From Maribacter sp. BPC-D8 (lineage in GTDB: Bacteria; Bacteroidota; Bacteroidia; Flavobacteriales; Flavobacteriaceae), in contig NZ_CP128187.1 in assembly GCF_035207705.1 (NCBI RefSeq), positions 3,286,001 through 3,350,000 of the forward strand: a DNA stretch of 64,000 nt, written 5' to 3'. The stretch's first letter is position 1. Each line of letters begins with the position of its first letter. Below, one piece after another: positions 35,867-44,941 of the stretch. Both the position numbers and the translations under genes were made by a program. Under the pieces are notes generated by a model, which was not told the origin of the DNA, searched no databases, and worked only from the letters and a program-made list of their open reading frames with translations.

Positions 35867-37237
35867 TTAGTTGATAAACTTCAATCGCTTTTCAATTGCC
35901 ATAATCATAGCATTGGCGATGTCTTTACCTGTAGCATTTTCTATACCTTCTAAACCTGGCGATGAGTTTACTTCCAACAATAATGGTCCTTTATTAGAAC
36001 GTATAATATCTACACCCGCAACAGCAAGGTTCAATACTTTGGCTGCTTTTAAAGCTAGCTTCTTCTCGTCTGCAGTAATTTTAATAATAGAAGCAATACC
36101 ACCTTGGTGAATATTAGCCCTAAATTCTCCTTTTTGAGCTTGGCGTTGCATACTAGCCACTACTCTGCCGTTTACCACGAAACAACGAATATCCTGCCCG
36201 TTTGCTTCTTTAATAAACTCTTGTACCAAAATATTGGTGTTTACACTCTTAAAGGCATTAATAACACTTTCTGCAGCCTTATTTGTTTCTGCAAGAACAA
36301 CACCTTTACCTTGTGTGCTTTCTAGAAGCTTAATAATTAACGGAGCACCATTAACCATTTTGATCAAATCTTTGGTATCCATCGGTGATTTTGCAAATCC
36401 TGTAATAGGAATATGAATATCATTATTAGAAAACAACTGAGAAGCGAACAGCTTATCTCTAGACTGCGTAATTGCTTCAGATGAGTTTTGACAATACACA
36501 CCCAAGTTATTAAATTGACGGATTAATGCACAACCGTAAAAAGTAACTGAAGGTTTAATACGTGGAATAACCGCATCATAATCTTTAAGAATAATACCAC
36601 CACGATATCTAATTTCAGGAGAATGCGCATCAAGCTTCATATAGGCCTGTTCTACATTTAAGAAATGTATTTCATGCCCTCTAGCCTCGGCAGCTTCCAT
36701 GATTCTTTTATTACTGTACAAATTAGGATTACTTGCTAAAAGTGCAATCTTCAGTCCCGTTTTTTCTTTAAAATAAGGAGCGTATAATTTGTTTACATCA
36801 CTATCTTCAAATGAATGCAATTGATAATTTACAGCAGGGTTTACAATAAAACGTTCATTTAAAGCTTCTCTACCTAATAGCATACGAAACTCCATCGTAT
36901 CTCTATTTGCCAAAGTAACCTCTATTTCAAAAGTATCATCACCCATAGTAACTGGTGTTTTGATGACCAAACGCTCTTCAGATATACCCGATGAACTTTT
37001 TACCATACGGCGAGCTACTAGTTTTGCTTCGCATTCAATAGCAATACTGCGGTTTTCTTGTAGCGGACTCACCTCAAATTTCACCCATTCTTGACCACCT
37101 TTTGATACCATTTTAATATTGGTAGCTTGTATGGAAGATGTTTTAGCACCTGAATCTACTCTTGCTTTAATCGCAGGTATACCCAAATCATTAAACACAC
37201 ACCACTCTTCACTACCTATAATCTGTAAATTATCCAA
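35867..37237 (-). CDS. fusion of RimB-type retropepsin-like domain and RimK-type ATP-grasp ligase
   Basis: 456 residues. Residues ~1-145 carry the RimB/ATP-dependent zinc protease-type retropepsin pattern with the catalytic-type motif [11 protein letters not shown] (Asp28) and [13 protein letters not shown] near the end. Residues ~160-456 form an ATP-grasp domain of the RimK type ([57 protein letters not shown]). RimK adds glutamate residues to ribosomal protein S6 in Gamma-proteobacteria, where RimB is a separate protein. The start is TTG at 37237; no ATG lies near. It is downstream of the polyamine block and the GNAT-nitrilase gene on the same strand. Confidence 0.9.
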   Translation of the reverse strand: MDNLQIIGSEEWCVFNDLGIPAIKARVDSGAKTSSIQATNIKMVSKGGQEWVKFEVSPLQENRSIAIECEAKLVARRMVKSSSGISEERLVIKTPVTMGDDTFEIEVTLANRDTMEFRMLLGREALNERFIVNPAVNYQLHSFEDSDVNKLYAPYFKEKTGLKIALLASNPNLYSNKRIMEAAEARGHEIHFLNVEQAYMKLDAHSPEIRYRGGIILKDYDAVIPRIKPSVTFYGCALIRQFNNLGVYCQNSSEAITQSRDKLFASQLFSNNDIHIPITGFAKSPMDTKDLIKMVNGAPLIIKLLESTQGKGVVLAETNKAAESVINAFKSVNTNILVQEFIKEANGQDIRCFVVNGRVVASMQRQAQKGEFRANIHQGGIASIIKITADEKKLALKAAKVLNLAVAGVDIIRSNKGPLLLEVNSSPGLEGIENATGKDIANAMIMAIEKRLKFIN

Positions 37238-37281
37238 TTTTATTGTTTTTTTTAGCTCCTGTTATAATGACGGAGTTTTTA

Positions 37282-38808
37282 TTATTTCTTTTTTAACTCA
37301 AATAAATCTGTTCTTCTATCTTTTAAATTGCGTACCGCGCCAAATTGATTAAGCTCTCGCAATAAGTCTATATCCACATCTGCGATTAAAATCATTTCTG
37401 TATTTGGGGTAGCTTCTGCCTTAATACCATTGGTTGGAAAAGAGAAATCACACGGTGTAAAAACCATCGACTGGGCAAATTGAATATCCATATTCTCAAC
37501 ATTTGGCAAGTTACCTACACTACCAGCAATGGCTACATAACATTCATTTTCGATTGCACGAGCCTGAGCACAATGGCGTACTCTAGAATATCCATTTTGT
37601 GTATCGGTCAAGAAAGGTACGAACAAAATATCCATACCATCATCCGCTAATAACCTACTTAATTCAGGAAATTCAGAATCATAACAAATCAAAACCCCTA
37701 TTTTACCACAATCAGTATCAAAAGTCTTTAACTGCGTACCACCTTGCATTCCCCAAACCTTTGCTTCATCTGGAGTCACATGCAATTTTTCATAGCGCTC
37801 CATACTACCATCGCGCCTGCATAAATAACCTACATTATAAAGGCGCCCATCTATCATTTCAGGCATACTGCCAGAAATAATGTTGATGTTATAAGAAATG
37901 GAAAATTCAGAAAATTTCTGAACTATGGCTTGAGTATGTTTAGCCAGCTCTCTTATAGCATCGGCTGTAGACATATGATTGTTACCTGCCATTAAGGGAG
38001 CATTAAAAAATTCTGGAAATAGCGCAAAATCGGACCTATAACCAGAAACAGAATCTATAAAAAATTCCGCTTGTTGTAAAAGTTCCTCTAAGTCTTTATA
38101 AGGGCGCATTTGCCATTGAATCAACCCTAAACGAACAATTGATTTTTTGGTAGCCGCCTTTTTATTAGGTTTTTGATAATAGATATTATCCCACTCCATA
38201 AGAATAGCAAAGTCTTGAGAAGCTTTATCACCATCTAAATACCCTTTCATTACTTTAGCAGGATGAAAGTCGTTACTGATTTGAAAACTCAGTACCGGGT
38301 CATGAATTTCTTTACGACGAACCTTAGCAATATATTCTTTTGGCGAAAGTTCTGCGGCATGTGAATGATAGTTAGGCATACGACCACCAAATACGATACT
38401 CTTTAAGTTCAACTTCTCGCAAAGTTCTTTTCTGTAATCATACAAACGACGCCCTAAACGTAAACCTCTAAAACTTGGTTTTATAAAAACTTCTATACCA
38501 TAAAGCACATCGCCTTCATCATTATGCGTATCGAAACTGTACTTACCGGTAATTTGTTCGTAGGTATGGGTATCATCAAAAGAATCATAGTCAACAATTA
38601 TAGACAACGCTACGCCAGCTATTTGCCCATTAATTTTGATAACTACCTGACCCTCTGGAAATTTATCGATTAAAGATTTTATATGTTCCTCTTTCCAATA
38701 TGAACCAGGCATGTTGGCATAAGCAGAAATCATAGCTGTTTTTAGCTCTTGATAATCATCAAGATCTAAAAACTTTAATTCGATATTTTCAATTTCGTCA
38801 ATTTTCAT
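37282..38808 (-). CDS. bifunctional GNAT acetyltransferase / carbon-nitrogen hydrolase
   Basis: 508 residues. Residues ~10-200 form a GNAT domain (FIKPSFRGLRLGRRLYDYRKELC matches the acetyl-CoA loop). Residues ~225-500 are a nitrilase-superfamily hydrolase with the Glu-Lys-Cys triad: ALFPEFFN (Glu), RYEKLHVTPDE (Lys) and GVLICYDSEFPEL (Cys). The N-terminal GNAT plus hydrolase arrangement is seen in several Bacteroidota and Proteobacteria; its substrate is unknown. It follows the four-gene polyamine block at a 116-bp gap and precedes rimK at 44 bp. A link to polyamine amides is inference. Confidence 0.9.
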   Translation of the reverse strand: MKIDEIENIELKFLDLDDYQELKTAMISAYANMPGSYWKEEHIKSLIDKFPEGQVVIKINGQIAGVALSIIVDYDSFDDTHTYEQITGKYSFDTHNDEGDVLYGIEVFIKPSFRGLRLGRRLYDYRKELCEKLNLKSIVFGGRMPNYHSHAAELSPKEYIAKVRRKEIHDPVLSFQISNDFHPAKVMKGYLDGDKASQDFAILMEWDNIYYQKPNKKAATKKSIVRLGLIQWQMRPYKDLEELLQQAEFFIDSVSGYRSDFALFPEFFNAPLMAGNNHMSTADAIRELAKHTQAIVQKFSEFSISYNINIISGSMPEMIDGRLYNVGYLCRRDGSMERYEKLHVTPDEAKVWGMQGGTQLKTFDTDCGKIGVLICYDSEFPELSRLLADDGMDILFVPFLTDTQNGYSRVRHCAQARAIENECYVAIAGSVGNLPNVENMDIQFAQSMVFTPCDFSFPTNGIKAEATPNTEMILIADVDIDLLRELNQFGAVRNLKDRRTDLFELKKK

Positions 38809-38924
38809 TTATCTGTTGTAAGCACAACGATATTTAGTTTAATTTTTATGTGTGATTTATTTATCCGACCTACTAGAAGCAAGCCGGAATTTAAATATGC
38901 AATCTTAGTAGTGTATTAGAAGAA

Positions 38925-39248
38925 TTAATCTTCGTCTGTACCATCGACCATATCTTCAGGATCTGGCTCAACTACTGCTGTTGGATCATCATCATCGAAA
39001 TCTTCATAATCATCCACATCATAATTTTCCATTGTATACTCAAGCTTGGCACTGATTTTTACCAAATATTTGGTGTCTTCAGTTAAAACCTCAACTGCTT
39101 CGATACGTTCTCCTTGTCCATTTCTGAAAGAGATGATATTACGATCATCATACCCATCTGGATATCTGTCTACCAAAAGTTTAAGAACCTCTGGCGTCAA
39201 TTTTTTAAAGTCCACAATGACTCTGTTTAAATGTGCGTTCTTGTCCAT
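38925..39248 (-). CDS. small acidic protein of the polyamine block
   Basis: 107 residues, unknown function. The N-terminal ~65 residues are a compact domain (VDFKKLTPEVLKLLVDRYPDG, FRNGQGERIEAVEVLTED). The last ~35 residues are almost all Asp/Glu. No signal peptide, so cytoplasmic. The start lies 2 bp after the DHS-like stop, so it is likely the last gene of that operon. The acidic tail could bind cationic partners such as polyamines, but that is speculation. Confidence 0.75.
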   Translation of the reverse strand: MDKNAHLNRVIVDFKKLTPEVLKLLVDRYPDGYDDRNIISFRNGQGERIEAVEVLTEDTKYLVKISAKLEYTMENYDVDDYEDFDDDDPTAVVEPDPEDMVDGTDED

Positions 39249-39250
39249 AA

Positions 39251-40228
39251 TTACATGTCTAATAGGTAAGCAAAAATTAAAGGTGCAACAATTGTCGCAT
39301 CACTCTCAATTATAAATTTAGGCGTATTAATATCTAATTTACCCCAGGTTATTTTCTCGTTAGGCACTGCACCCGAGTAAGAACCATAACTAGTTGTACT
39401 ATCACTTATTTGGCAGAAATAGCTCCAGAAAGGAGTGTCTGTACGTTCCATATCTTGATATAACATCGGTACTACACAAATAGGGAAATCACCTGCGATA
39501 CCACCACCAATTTGGAAGAATCCGATTCCGTCTTGTGAATTTTCAGTATACCAATCTGCCAAGAAGGTCATGTACTCGATACCAGATTTCATAGTACTAG
39601 CTTTCAACTCACCTTTCATTACATATGAAGCAAAAATGTTACCCATAGTACTATCTTCCCAACCTGGGCAAATGATAGGTAGGTTCTTTTCTGCAGCAGC
39701 ATACATCCACGAATCTTTAAGGTCAATTTCGTAATACTCTTCAAGCACTCCAGAAAGTAACATTTTGTACATGAACTCATGTGGTAGAAAACGCTCTCCT
39801 TTATCATCGGCATCTTTCCAAATTTTGAAAATATGCTCTTGTAATCTTCTAAATGCTTCTTCTTCAGGAATACAAGTATCTGTTACTCTATTCAACCCTT
39901 TCTCTAACAGATCCCACTCGTCTTGCGGAGTCAAATCTCTGTAATTAGGCACACGTTTGTAATGAGAATGTGCTACCAAGTTCATGATATCTTCCTCTAG
40001 GTTTGCGCCTGTACAAGATATGATCTGCACTTTATCTTGACGAATAACCTCTGCAAATATTTTACCTATTTCAGCTGTAGACATAGCACCAGCTAATGAC
40101 ACCAACATTTTGGCACCATTCTCTAATTGCTCTTCATAACCTTTTGCAGCATCAACTAAAGCAGCGGCATTGAAATGTAAATAGTATTTTTCTATAAAAT
40201 TGGTGATAGCACCTTTATTCTTCGTCAT
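39251..40228 (-). CDS. deoxyhypusine synthase-like protein
   Basis: 325 residues. The family's active-site signature is conserved: PNEKITWGK near residues 289-297 has the same Glu-x-x-x-Trp-x-Lys spacing as the eukaryotic enzyme (E323, W327, catalytic K329). Also AGAMSTAEIGKIF and FFQIGGGIAGDFPI (dinucleotide-binding region). In eukaryotes the enzyme transfers the aminobutyl group of spermidine to eIF5A. Bacteria lack eIF5A, so homospermidine synthesis or another aminobutyl transfer is more likely, fitting its place after speA and speB. A TTG at 40234 also lies in frame; the ATG at 40228 overlaps the speB stop by 14 bp. Confidence 0.9.
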   Translation of the reverse strand: MTKNKGAITNFIEKYYLHFNAAALVDAAKGYEEQLENGAKMLVSLAGAMSTAEIGKIFAEVIRQDKVQIISCTGANLEEDIMNLVAHSHYKRVPNYRDLTPQDEWDLLEKGLNRVTDTCIPEEEAFRRLQEHIFKIWKDADDKGERFLPHEFMYKMLLSGVLEEYYEIDLKDSWMYAAAEKNLPIICPGWEDSTMGNIFASYVMKGELKASTMKSGIEYMTFLADWYTENSQDGIGFFQIGGGIAGDFPICVVPMLYQDMERTDTPFWSYFCQISDSTTSYGSYSGAVPNEKITWGKLDINTPKFIIESDATIVAPLIFAYLLDM

Positions 40229-41153
40229 CTTCAAATTTTGAATTAGTGTTAGCTTTATAATCTATGTCAAAAGTATTATCATACTCTTGTTCAAAATCTT
40301 GCCCTGCAAATTTATAGCTGAGCATTTTGTAATATAATTTTGCCGCCAAAAAATCTGACGATTTATCATTTTTATTTGGGCATAGTTCAACAATATCGAA
40401 ACCTACCACATTCTTTTCTTCAAAAACCTGCTTTAAGAATTCCATTGTTTCGTACCAAAGCAATCCGCCTGGTTCTGGAGTACCTGTAGAAGGCATAATA
40501 GAAGGGTCAAAAGCATCTAGATCAAACGTTATAAATACGTTTTCTGTCATAGCTTCAACCACCTTATCTGTCCAATATTCATCATTGACCATATCATGTG
40601 CGAAGAACGTTTTCTCTTCGTCCATTACCGTCTTTTCAATAACATCCATAGAACGAATACCTACTTGAACTAAATTGGTAGTCTGGCTTGCCTCATATAC
40701 AGCACAAGCATGGTTATACTTGGTACCTTCATACGATTCTCTTAAATCGGCATGTGCATCTATTTGCAATACCGTTAAGTTATCGAAACATTCATTAAAG
40801 GCACGTATAGAGCCAATTGAAATTGAATGTTCACCTCCAAAAAGGGTTACAAACTTGTTACGTTTAATAAAGTCTTTAGTAACAGCATGAACTTCGTTAA
40901 CCACAGCCTCTGCCGAACTGTTCTCAGTTATAGGCTCGGTTAAGTGTATACCTTGTTTATAAACCTCAGAATCGGTTTCAATGTCATACAATTCCATGTT
41001 TTCAGAAGCTTCTAAAAAAGCTTCCGGACCTTTGTCCGCTCCTTTACCCCAAGTACTGGTTCCGTCATAAGGAACAGGTATCAAGATAATTTTCGATTTC
41101 TCAAGTTGTGCGAATTCATCGGAAATTCCGGCATAATTCTTAGATGTACTCAT
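40215..41153 (-). CDS. speB: agmatinase (ureohydrolase)
   Basis: 312 residues of the arginase/agmatinase/formiminoglutamase family. The manganese-binding motifs are all present: GGEHSISIG, QIDAHADLRE and TFDLDAFDPS, plus the FGxEHSIS context. It converts agmatine to putrescine and urea, the expected step after SpeA. Located between speA (upstream, 93-bp gap) and the DHS-like gene (14-bp overlap). The proline-rich PEPGGLLWYETMEF is typical of agmatinases rather than arginases. Confidence 0.92.
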   Translation of the reverse strand: MSTSKNYAGISDEFAQLEKSKIILIPVPYDGTSTWGKGADKGPEAFLEASENMELYDIETDSEVYKQGIHLTEPITENSSAEAVVNEVHAVTKDFIKRNKFVTLFGGEHSISIGSIRAFNECFDNLTVLQIDAHADLRESYEGTKYNHACAVYEASQTTNLVQVGIRSMDVIEKTVMDEEKTFFAHDMVNDEYWTDKVVEAMTENVFITFDLDAFDPSIMPSTGTPEPGGLLWYETMEFLKQVFEEKNVVGFDIVELCPNKNDKSSDFLAAKLYYKMLSYKFAGQDFEQEYDNTFDIDYKANTNSKFEDDEE

Positions 41154-41246
41154 GATATTTTAGCTATTATTAAATGGTTTTTTAATACTATTTTCAATTC
41201 TATATACGTATTTCTATAACTATCGGTCGTTGTAACCGAACTATTT

Positions 41247-42659
41247 TTATTCATCTTCAGCGGTAACATCATACCCTAAGATATCTAGTAAGTCCTCTGC
41301 CTTTTGCTGTGCCCGAAATTGCTTGTAAGTGAAGTTGCCATTTTCATCTTTATCAATCAATATATGCTTTGGTTGCGGAATTAAGCAGTGCTGTAAACCG
41401 CCATACCCACCAATAGATTCTTGATATGCACCTGTATTAAAAAAGCCGATATACAATGGTTTCTCTCTCTTATATTTTGGCAAATAGATAGCATTCGTGT
41501 TTTGCTCGCTATTATAGTAATCATCACTATCACAAGTCAATCCGCCTAACAATACACGCTCATACTCATCGTTCCAACGGTTAATTGGTAACATGATAAA
41601 TCGTTTGTTGATTGCCCAAGTATCTGGTAATGTAGTTATGAAAGATGAATCGATCATATTCCATTTTTCACGATCATTTTGCTGCTTCTGGTATAAAATC
41701 TCATAAATAGCACCACCACTTTCACCTACGGTGAAACTACCAAATTCAGTAAAAATATGAGGAACGGGAACATCTGCTTCTGAACACGTAATATTGATCT
41801 GATTTAAAATCTCGTTGATCATGTATTGGTAATCGTACTCGAAAGCCAATGAGTTTTTAATTGGGAAACCGCCACCAATGTTCAAGCTATCTAATGAAGG
41901 GCATATCTTCTTTAATCGAACATATACTTTTAAACATTTTACAAGCTCGTTCCAGTAATACGCATTGTCACGAATACCAGTATTGATAAAAAAGTGAAGC
42001 ATCTTTAGCTCTACCTTATCATTATCTTTTATTTGGTTTTCGTAAAACGGAACAATGTTCTTGTACCCAATACCTAAACGAGAAGTATAGAACTCGAATT
42101 TTGGCTCTTCTTCTGATGCTATACGAATACCTACTTTAAAAGTATCATTGATAGCATCTGATAATAAATCTATTTCTTCGTAATTATCAATAATAGGCAC
42201 ACAGTTTTGGTGTCCGTTATTGATTAAACGAGCAATATTTTCAATGTATTTTTCGCGTTTGAATCCGTTACAGATTACATACGTTTGATCGGTTAATTTA
42301 CCGTCTTTCTTAAGTTTTTCTATAATATTGATATCAAAAGCAGAAGAGGTTTCCATATGAATCTCGTTCTTAAGCGCCTCGTGCATTACATGTTGAAAAT
42401 GCGAACTTTTAGTACAATAACAATAATGGTATTTACCTTTATAGTTATTCTTCTCTATTGCATTTGCAAACCAATTTTTGGCTCTCAGAATATTCTCAGA
42501 AATCTTCGGTAAATAGGTAAACTTTAATGGGCTACCGAATTGTTCGACCACCTCGTTTAACGGTATACCGTGAAACTGTAAGTGCTCGCCATTTAAATTA
42601 AACTCTTCTTGTGGAAAATAATAAGTTTGATCAATAAGATCAATGTATTTGGTATTCAT
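41247..42659 (-). CDS. speA: biosynthetic arginine decarboxylase, short Bacteroidota type
   Basis: 470 residues of the alanine-racemase-fold (group IV) PLP decarboxylases. The PLP lysine is in YCTKSSHFQHV, the substrate-binding region includes LNIGGGFPIKN, and the C-terminal FNTGAYQES contributes the active-site segment. At ~470 residues it is shorter than the ~650-residue E. coli SpeA, lacking its insertion, as usual for Bacteroidota enzymes. It converts arginine to agmatine and is the first gene of the polyamine operon. A diaminopimelate or carboxynorspermidine decarboxylase is the alternative, but the speB neighbour favours arginine. Confidence 0.85.
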   Translation of the reverse strand: MNTKYIDLIDQTYYFPQEEFNLNGEHLQFHGIPLNEVVEQFGSPLKFTYLPKISENILRAKNWFANAIEKNNYKGKYHYCYCTKSSHFQHVMHEALKNEIHMETSSAFDINIIEKLKKDGKLTDQTYVICNGFKREKYIENIARLINNGHQNCVPIIDNYEEIDLLSDAINDTFKVGIRIASEEEPKFEFYTSRLGIGYKNIVPFYENQIKDNDKVELKMLHFFINTGIRDNAYYWNELVKCLKVYVRLKKICPSLDSLNIGGGFPIKNSLAFEYDYQYMINEILNQINITCSEADVPVPHIFTEFGSFTVGESGGAIYEILYQKQQNDREKWNMIDSSFITTLPDTWAINKRFIMLPINRWNDEYERVLLGGLTCDSDDYYNSEQNTNAIYLPKYKREKPLYIGFFNTGAYQESIGGYGGLQHCLIPQPKHILIDKDENGNFTYKQFRAQQKAEDLLDILGYDVTAEDE

Positions 42660-43142
42660 GAAATTGAATATTATATAATGATGAAATATGATTATGATAA
42701 ATATAGTAACTAACCTAAAGACTTAAAGTTAAGAAAACGTAACTTTAATAGGCAAGAAATCACACTAGAATTTGCTTCTGAGTAGTAGGTATAAAAAAGT
42801 AATCATGCTGACTTTGCATAATTGCAGAAAATGTGTTGGAAGTTTGCTTAATTAATCGGCAACCTATCTGATAAGCCATTTGTGGGAAATACTTCCAATT
42901 TCCCTCAAACCCGAACATAGAATAACGATACATAATGTTCAGCTAAAAGCTTGAAATTTCTACTACACAAAGTAGTGTATTAGAACAGGACAAATGAAAT
43001 CAAAAAAAATGAAAAAACAATGTTTTTTATTTTTTTTACGACCAGCGACAATTTTTTAAATATTTTTATAAAATGAACTAATAATACAATTGTAACTACC
43101 TTATTTTTAATACTTTAAAATACATCGTTAAAAATTTATAAA
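42660..43142. other. intergenic region between speA and the 43.1-kb gene
   Basis: About 480 bp between divergent genes, very AT-rich. No convincing ORF or RNA gene. It must hold the speA promoter (minus) and the promoter of the exported protein (plus). TATATTTA on the minus strand ~45 bp upstream of speA could be a -7 box. A long poly-A/T tract lies around 43000-43040. Confidence 0.4.
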
Positions 43143-43892
43143 ATGAAAAAAATACAATCAAAAAGTATATACATGTCTCTTCTTTTGTTCTTGACCATCA
43201 ATTTGACAATTTATGGTCAAATTCCACCCGGAATTTATGCAGATACTGTCGAAAATAATGGCACAAAAACAGTACATCAAGTAAAGATAAATGATAACTA
43301 TTTTATTTATAATGAATATGAAATTGAACCCGCAAATTTTATAAAAACTGTGGGCGGATTTATTCAAATTGAAAACACGGCATCAAACACCCTTTTAGTG
43401 GTTCTTTTAGAATTTAATTCTGACTTCGAAAATGATGTGGTAAGGCAACTTTCTATTCCCATTGAAATGGATGGCGAGAAGCTTAAAATAAATTGGTTTC
43501 AACAACTAAGTTTAGCACCTATATTTCCTGCAACTCAAGATCTGGACGGTGCTTGGCTATTTGCAACCAGAGGACCAGATACCGGTCAAGAAAGAAGAGG
43601 AGAAGAAAATACCAGAAAAACCTTAAAACTTTTGATGGACAATACCTTTCAGTGGATAGCATACGATACAGAATCCTTTAAATTTTCAGGCACTGGCGGC
43701 GGAACTTACACTGCTGAAAACGGAATCTACAAAGAAGAAATAGAGTTCTTCTCTAAAGATAATTCTAGAGTCGGTGCACAATTAGAATTCAATTATAAAC
43801 TTAAAGGAGATGATTGGCACCATACAGGAAAAAATAGCAAAGGCGAACCTATGTATGAAATTTGGAGCAAAAGAATAGTGATGGGGTTATAA
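43143..43892 (+). CDS. exported protein of unknown function with lipocalin-like C-terminal domain
   Basis: 249 residues. Signal peptide (YMSLLLFLTINLTIYGQ) following a basic n-region. The mature part has two halves: the first is beta-rich (GIYADTVENNGTKTVHQVKI), the second begins LDGAWLFATRGPDTGQ and runs through FQWIAYDTESFKFSGTGGGTYTA, resembling DUF4488-type lipocalin-like domains. No enzymatic motif is visible. It stands alone, followed by a 30-aa membrane ORF. Confidence 0.65.
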   Translation: MKKIQSKSIYMSLLLFLTINLTIYGQIPPGIYADTVENNGTKTVHQVKINDNYFIYNEYEIEPANFIKTVGGFIQIENTASNTLLVVLLEFNSDFENDVVRQLSIPIEMDGEKLKINWFQQLSLAPIFPATQDLDGAWLFATRGPDTGQERRGEENTRKTLKLLMDNTFQWIAYDTESFKFSGTGGGTYTAENGIYKEEIEFFSKDNSRVGAQLEFNYKLKGDDWHHTGKNSKGEPMYEIWSKRIVMGL

Positions 43893-43977
43893 CTCAAACG
43901 ATACCATTCATCGAAAATACCAAAAGGAGGCTGTTACCCTGTTATACTTTTTATAGTTTAGCTGAAATTTCCTACTT

Positions 43978-44070
43978 ATGTCTAACTACATTAATCTTTT
44001 CGGATTTTTCGCGATTTGTCTAATTGTTGCCTTTTTGGTGGTATTTATTTTTAGCGAGAATAAGAATTAG
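43978..44070 (+). CDS. candidate 30-residue single-TM protein
   Basis: MSNYINLFGFFAICLIVAF followed by LVVFIFSENKN and TAG: 30 residues with one clear hydrophobic helix flanked by polar ends. The composition and topology fit a genuine small membrane protein. A TATAGTTTAG sequence ~25 bp upstream resembles a weak -7 box. Function unknown; it could regulate a membrane complex. No neighbour with which it would obviously be coupled. Confidence 0.5.
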   Translation: MSNYINLFGFFAICLIVAFLVVFIFSENKN

Positions 44071-44130
44071 ATCAGTAAGATCTATTCTATTTAAATACAT
44101 TAGTCATTACTAAATGACAACATAAAAAAT

Positions 44131-44703
44131 TTACTCATAAACCTCAACGACCATTTCAACCTCAACAGCCATATTACCAGGTAGAGACCCCATACCAACT
44201 GCCGCTCGTGCATGTTTTCCTTTATCCCCAAAAACGGCAACCATTAAATCTGAATAACCATTAATGACTTTCGAGTGGTCTTTAAAATCTGGTAAGGCAT
44301 TAACCATACCATGTACACTAACAATTCTTTTCACTTTATTTAGATCACCAAGTTCAGCTTTTAAAACCGACAACTGATTAATACCGACCTCGCGAGCAGC
44401 TTGATAACCTTGTTCAATAGTTAAACTATCGCCTAGTTTACCAATAATATTTTCACCATTAGCCTGTTTTGGACCTTTACCCGCTAAAAACATAAGATTA
44501 TCTGTTCTTACCGCATGTACATAATTTGCAACCGGTATACCTTGATCACGCAATACAATCCCTAAACTATCTAAAACAGCTTCTGGGTTATAATTAGTGT
44601 CTACATTAGCACTCGCGGTATCATTTTCTGTCTTAGCTGGCTTGTTTACATCGCCACAACTCAGAACAAAAGCGGCTAAAAGCATTAAAACACAATATTT
44701 CAT
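44131..44703 (-). CDS. lipoprotein of the RidA/YjgF family
   Basis: 190 residues with a lipoprotein signal peptide (LMLLAAFVLSCGD, Cys16), then a short linker and a RidA-type domain (~55-190): VHAVRTDNLMFLAGKGPK, GINQLSVLKAELGDLNKVKRI and HARAAVGMGSLPGNMAVEVEM. The Arg of the HARAA segment corresponds to the family's catalytic Arg105. RidA enzymes hydrolyse reactive enamine/imine intermediates, normally in the cytosol; an outer or periplasmic location is unusual. A candidate -7 box (44735-44742) lies upstream. Stand-alone gene. Confidence 0.85.
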   Translation of the reverse strand: MKYCVLMLLAAFVLSCGDVNKPAKTENDTASANVDTNYNPEAVLDSLGIVLRDQGIPVANYVHAVRTDNLMFLAGKGPKQANGENIIGKLGDSLTIEQGYQAAREVGINQLSVLKAELGDLNKVKRIVSVHGMVNALPDFKDHSKVINGYSDLMVAVFGDKGKHARAAVGMGSLPGNMAVEVEMVVEVYE

Positions 44704-44734
44704 AGTTTTTAAATTAAAGGTGGTTATTAAGACT

Positions 44735-44742
44735 ACAAGGTA
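44735..44742 (-). promoter_or_regulatory. candidate -7 promoter element for the RidA-type lipoprotein
   Basis: Reads TACCTTGT on the minus strand, ~32 bp upstream of the start codon, with TTG triplets 16 and 21 bp further upstream. Similar to the element before the TonB receptor gene at 55092. Confidence 0.45.
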
Positions 44743-44941
44743 CCTAATACTTCATTATCAACACAATACCTCTAAAATCGAAATATATCGCATTGCATAA
44801 AAAACACCAAAAATTGTATAAACACTATTTTTTGTGCTTTCTGTCGCACTTAAGGTATCATTTTACTAAAAAAGCACTGTTATTATTTCATTTTTATTAG
44901 TTTAGCAAATTATGCAAAACAACAACTAAATCAATTTAAAT

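Noticed and set aside
42660..43142. Small ORF in the 480-bp gap upstream of speA
   Set aside because: Only very short frames (16 codons or so) with unlikely peptide sequence; no RNA gene or riboswitch-like fold was recognised.
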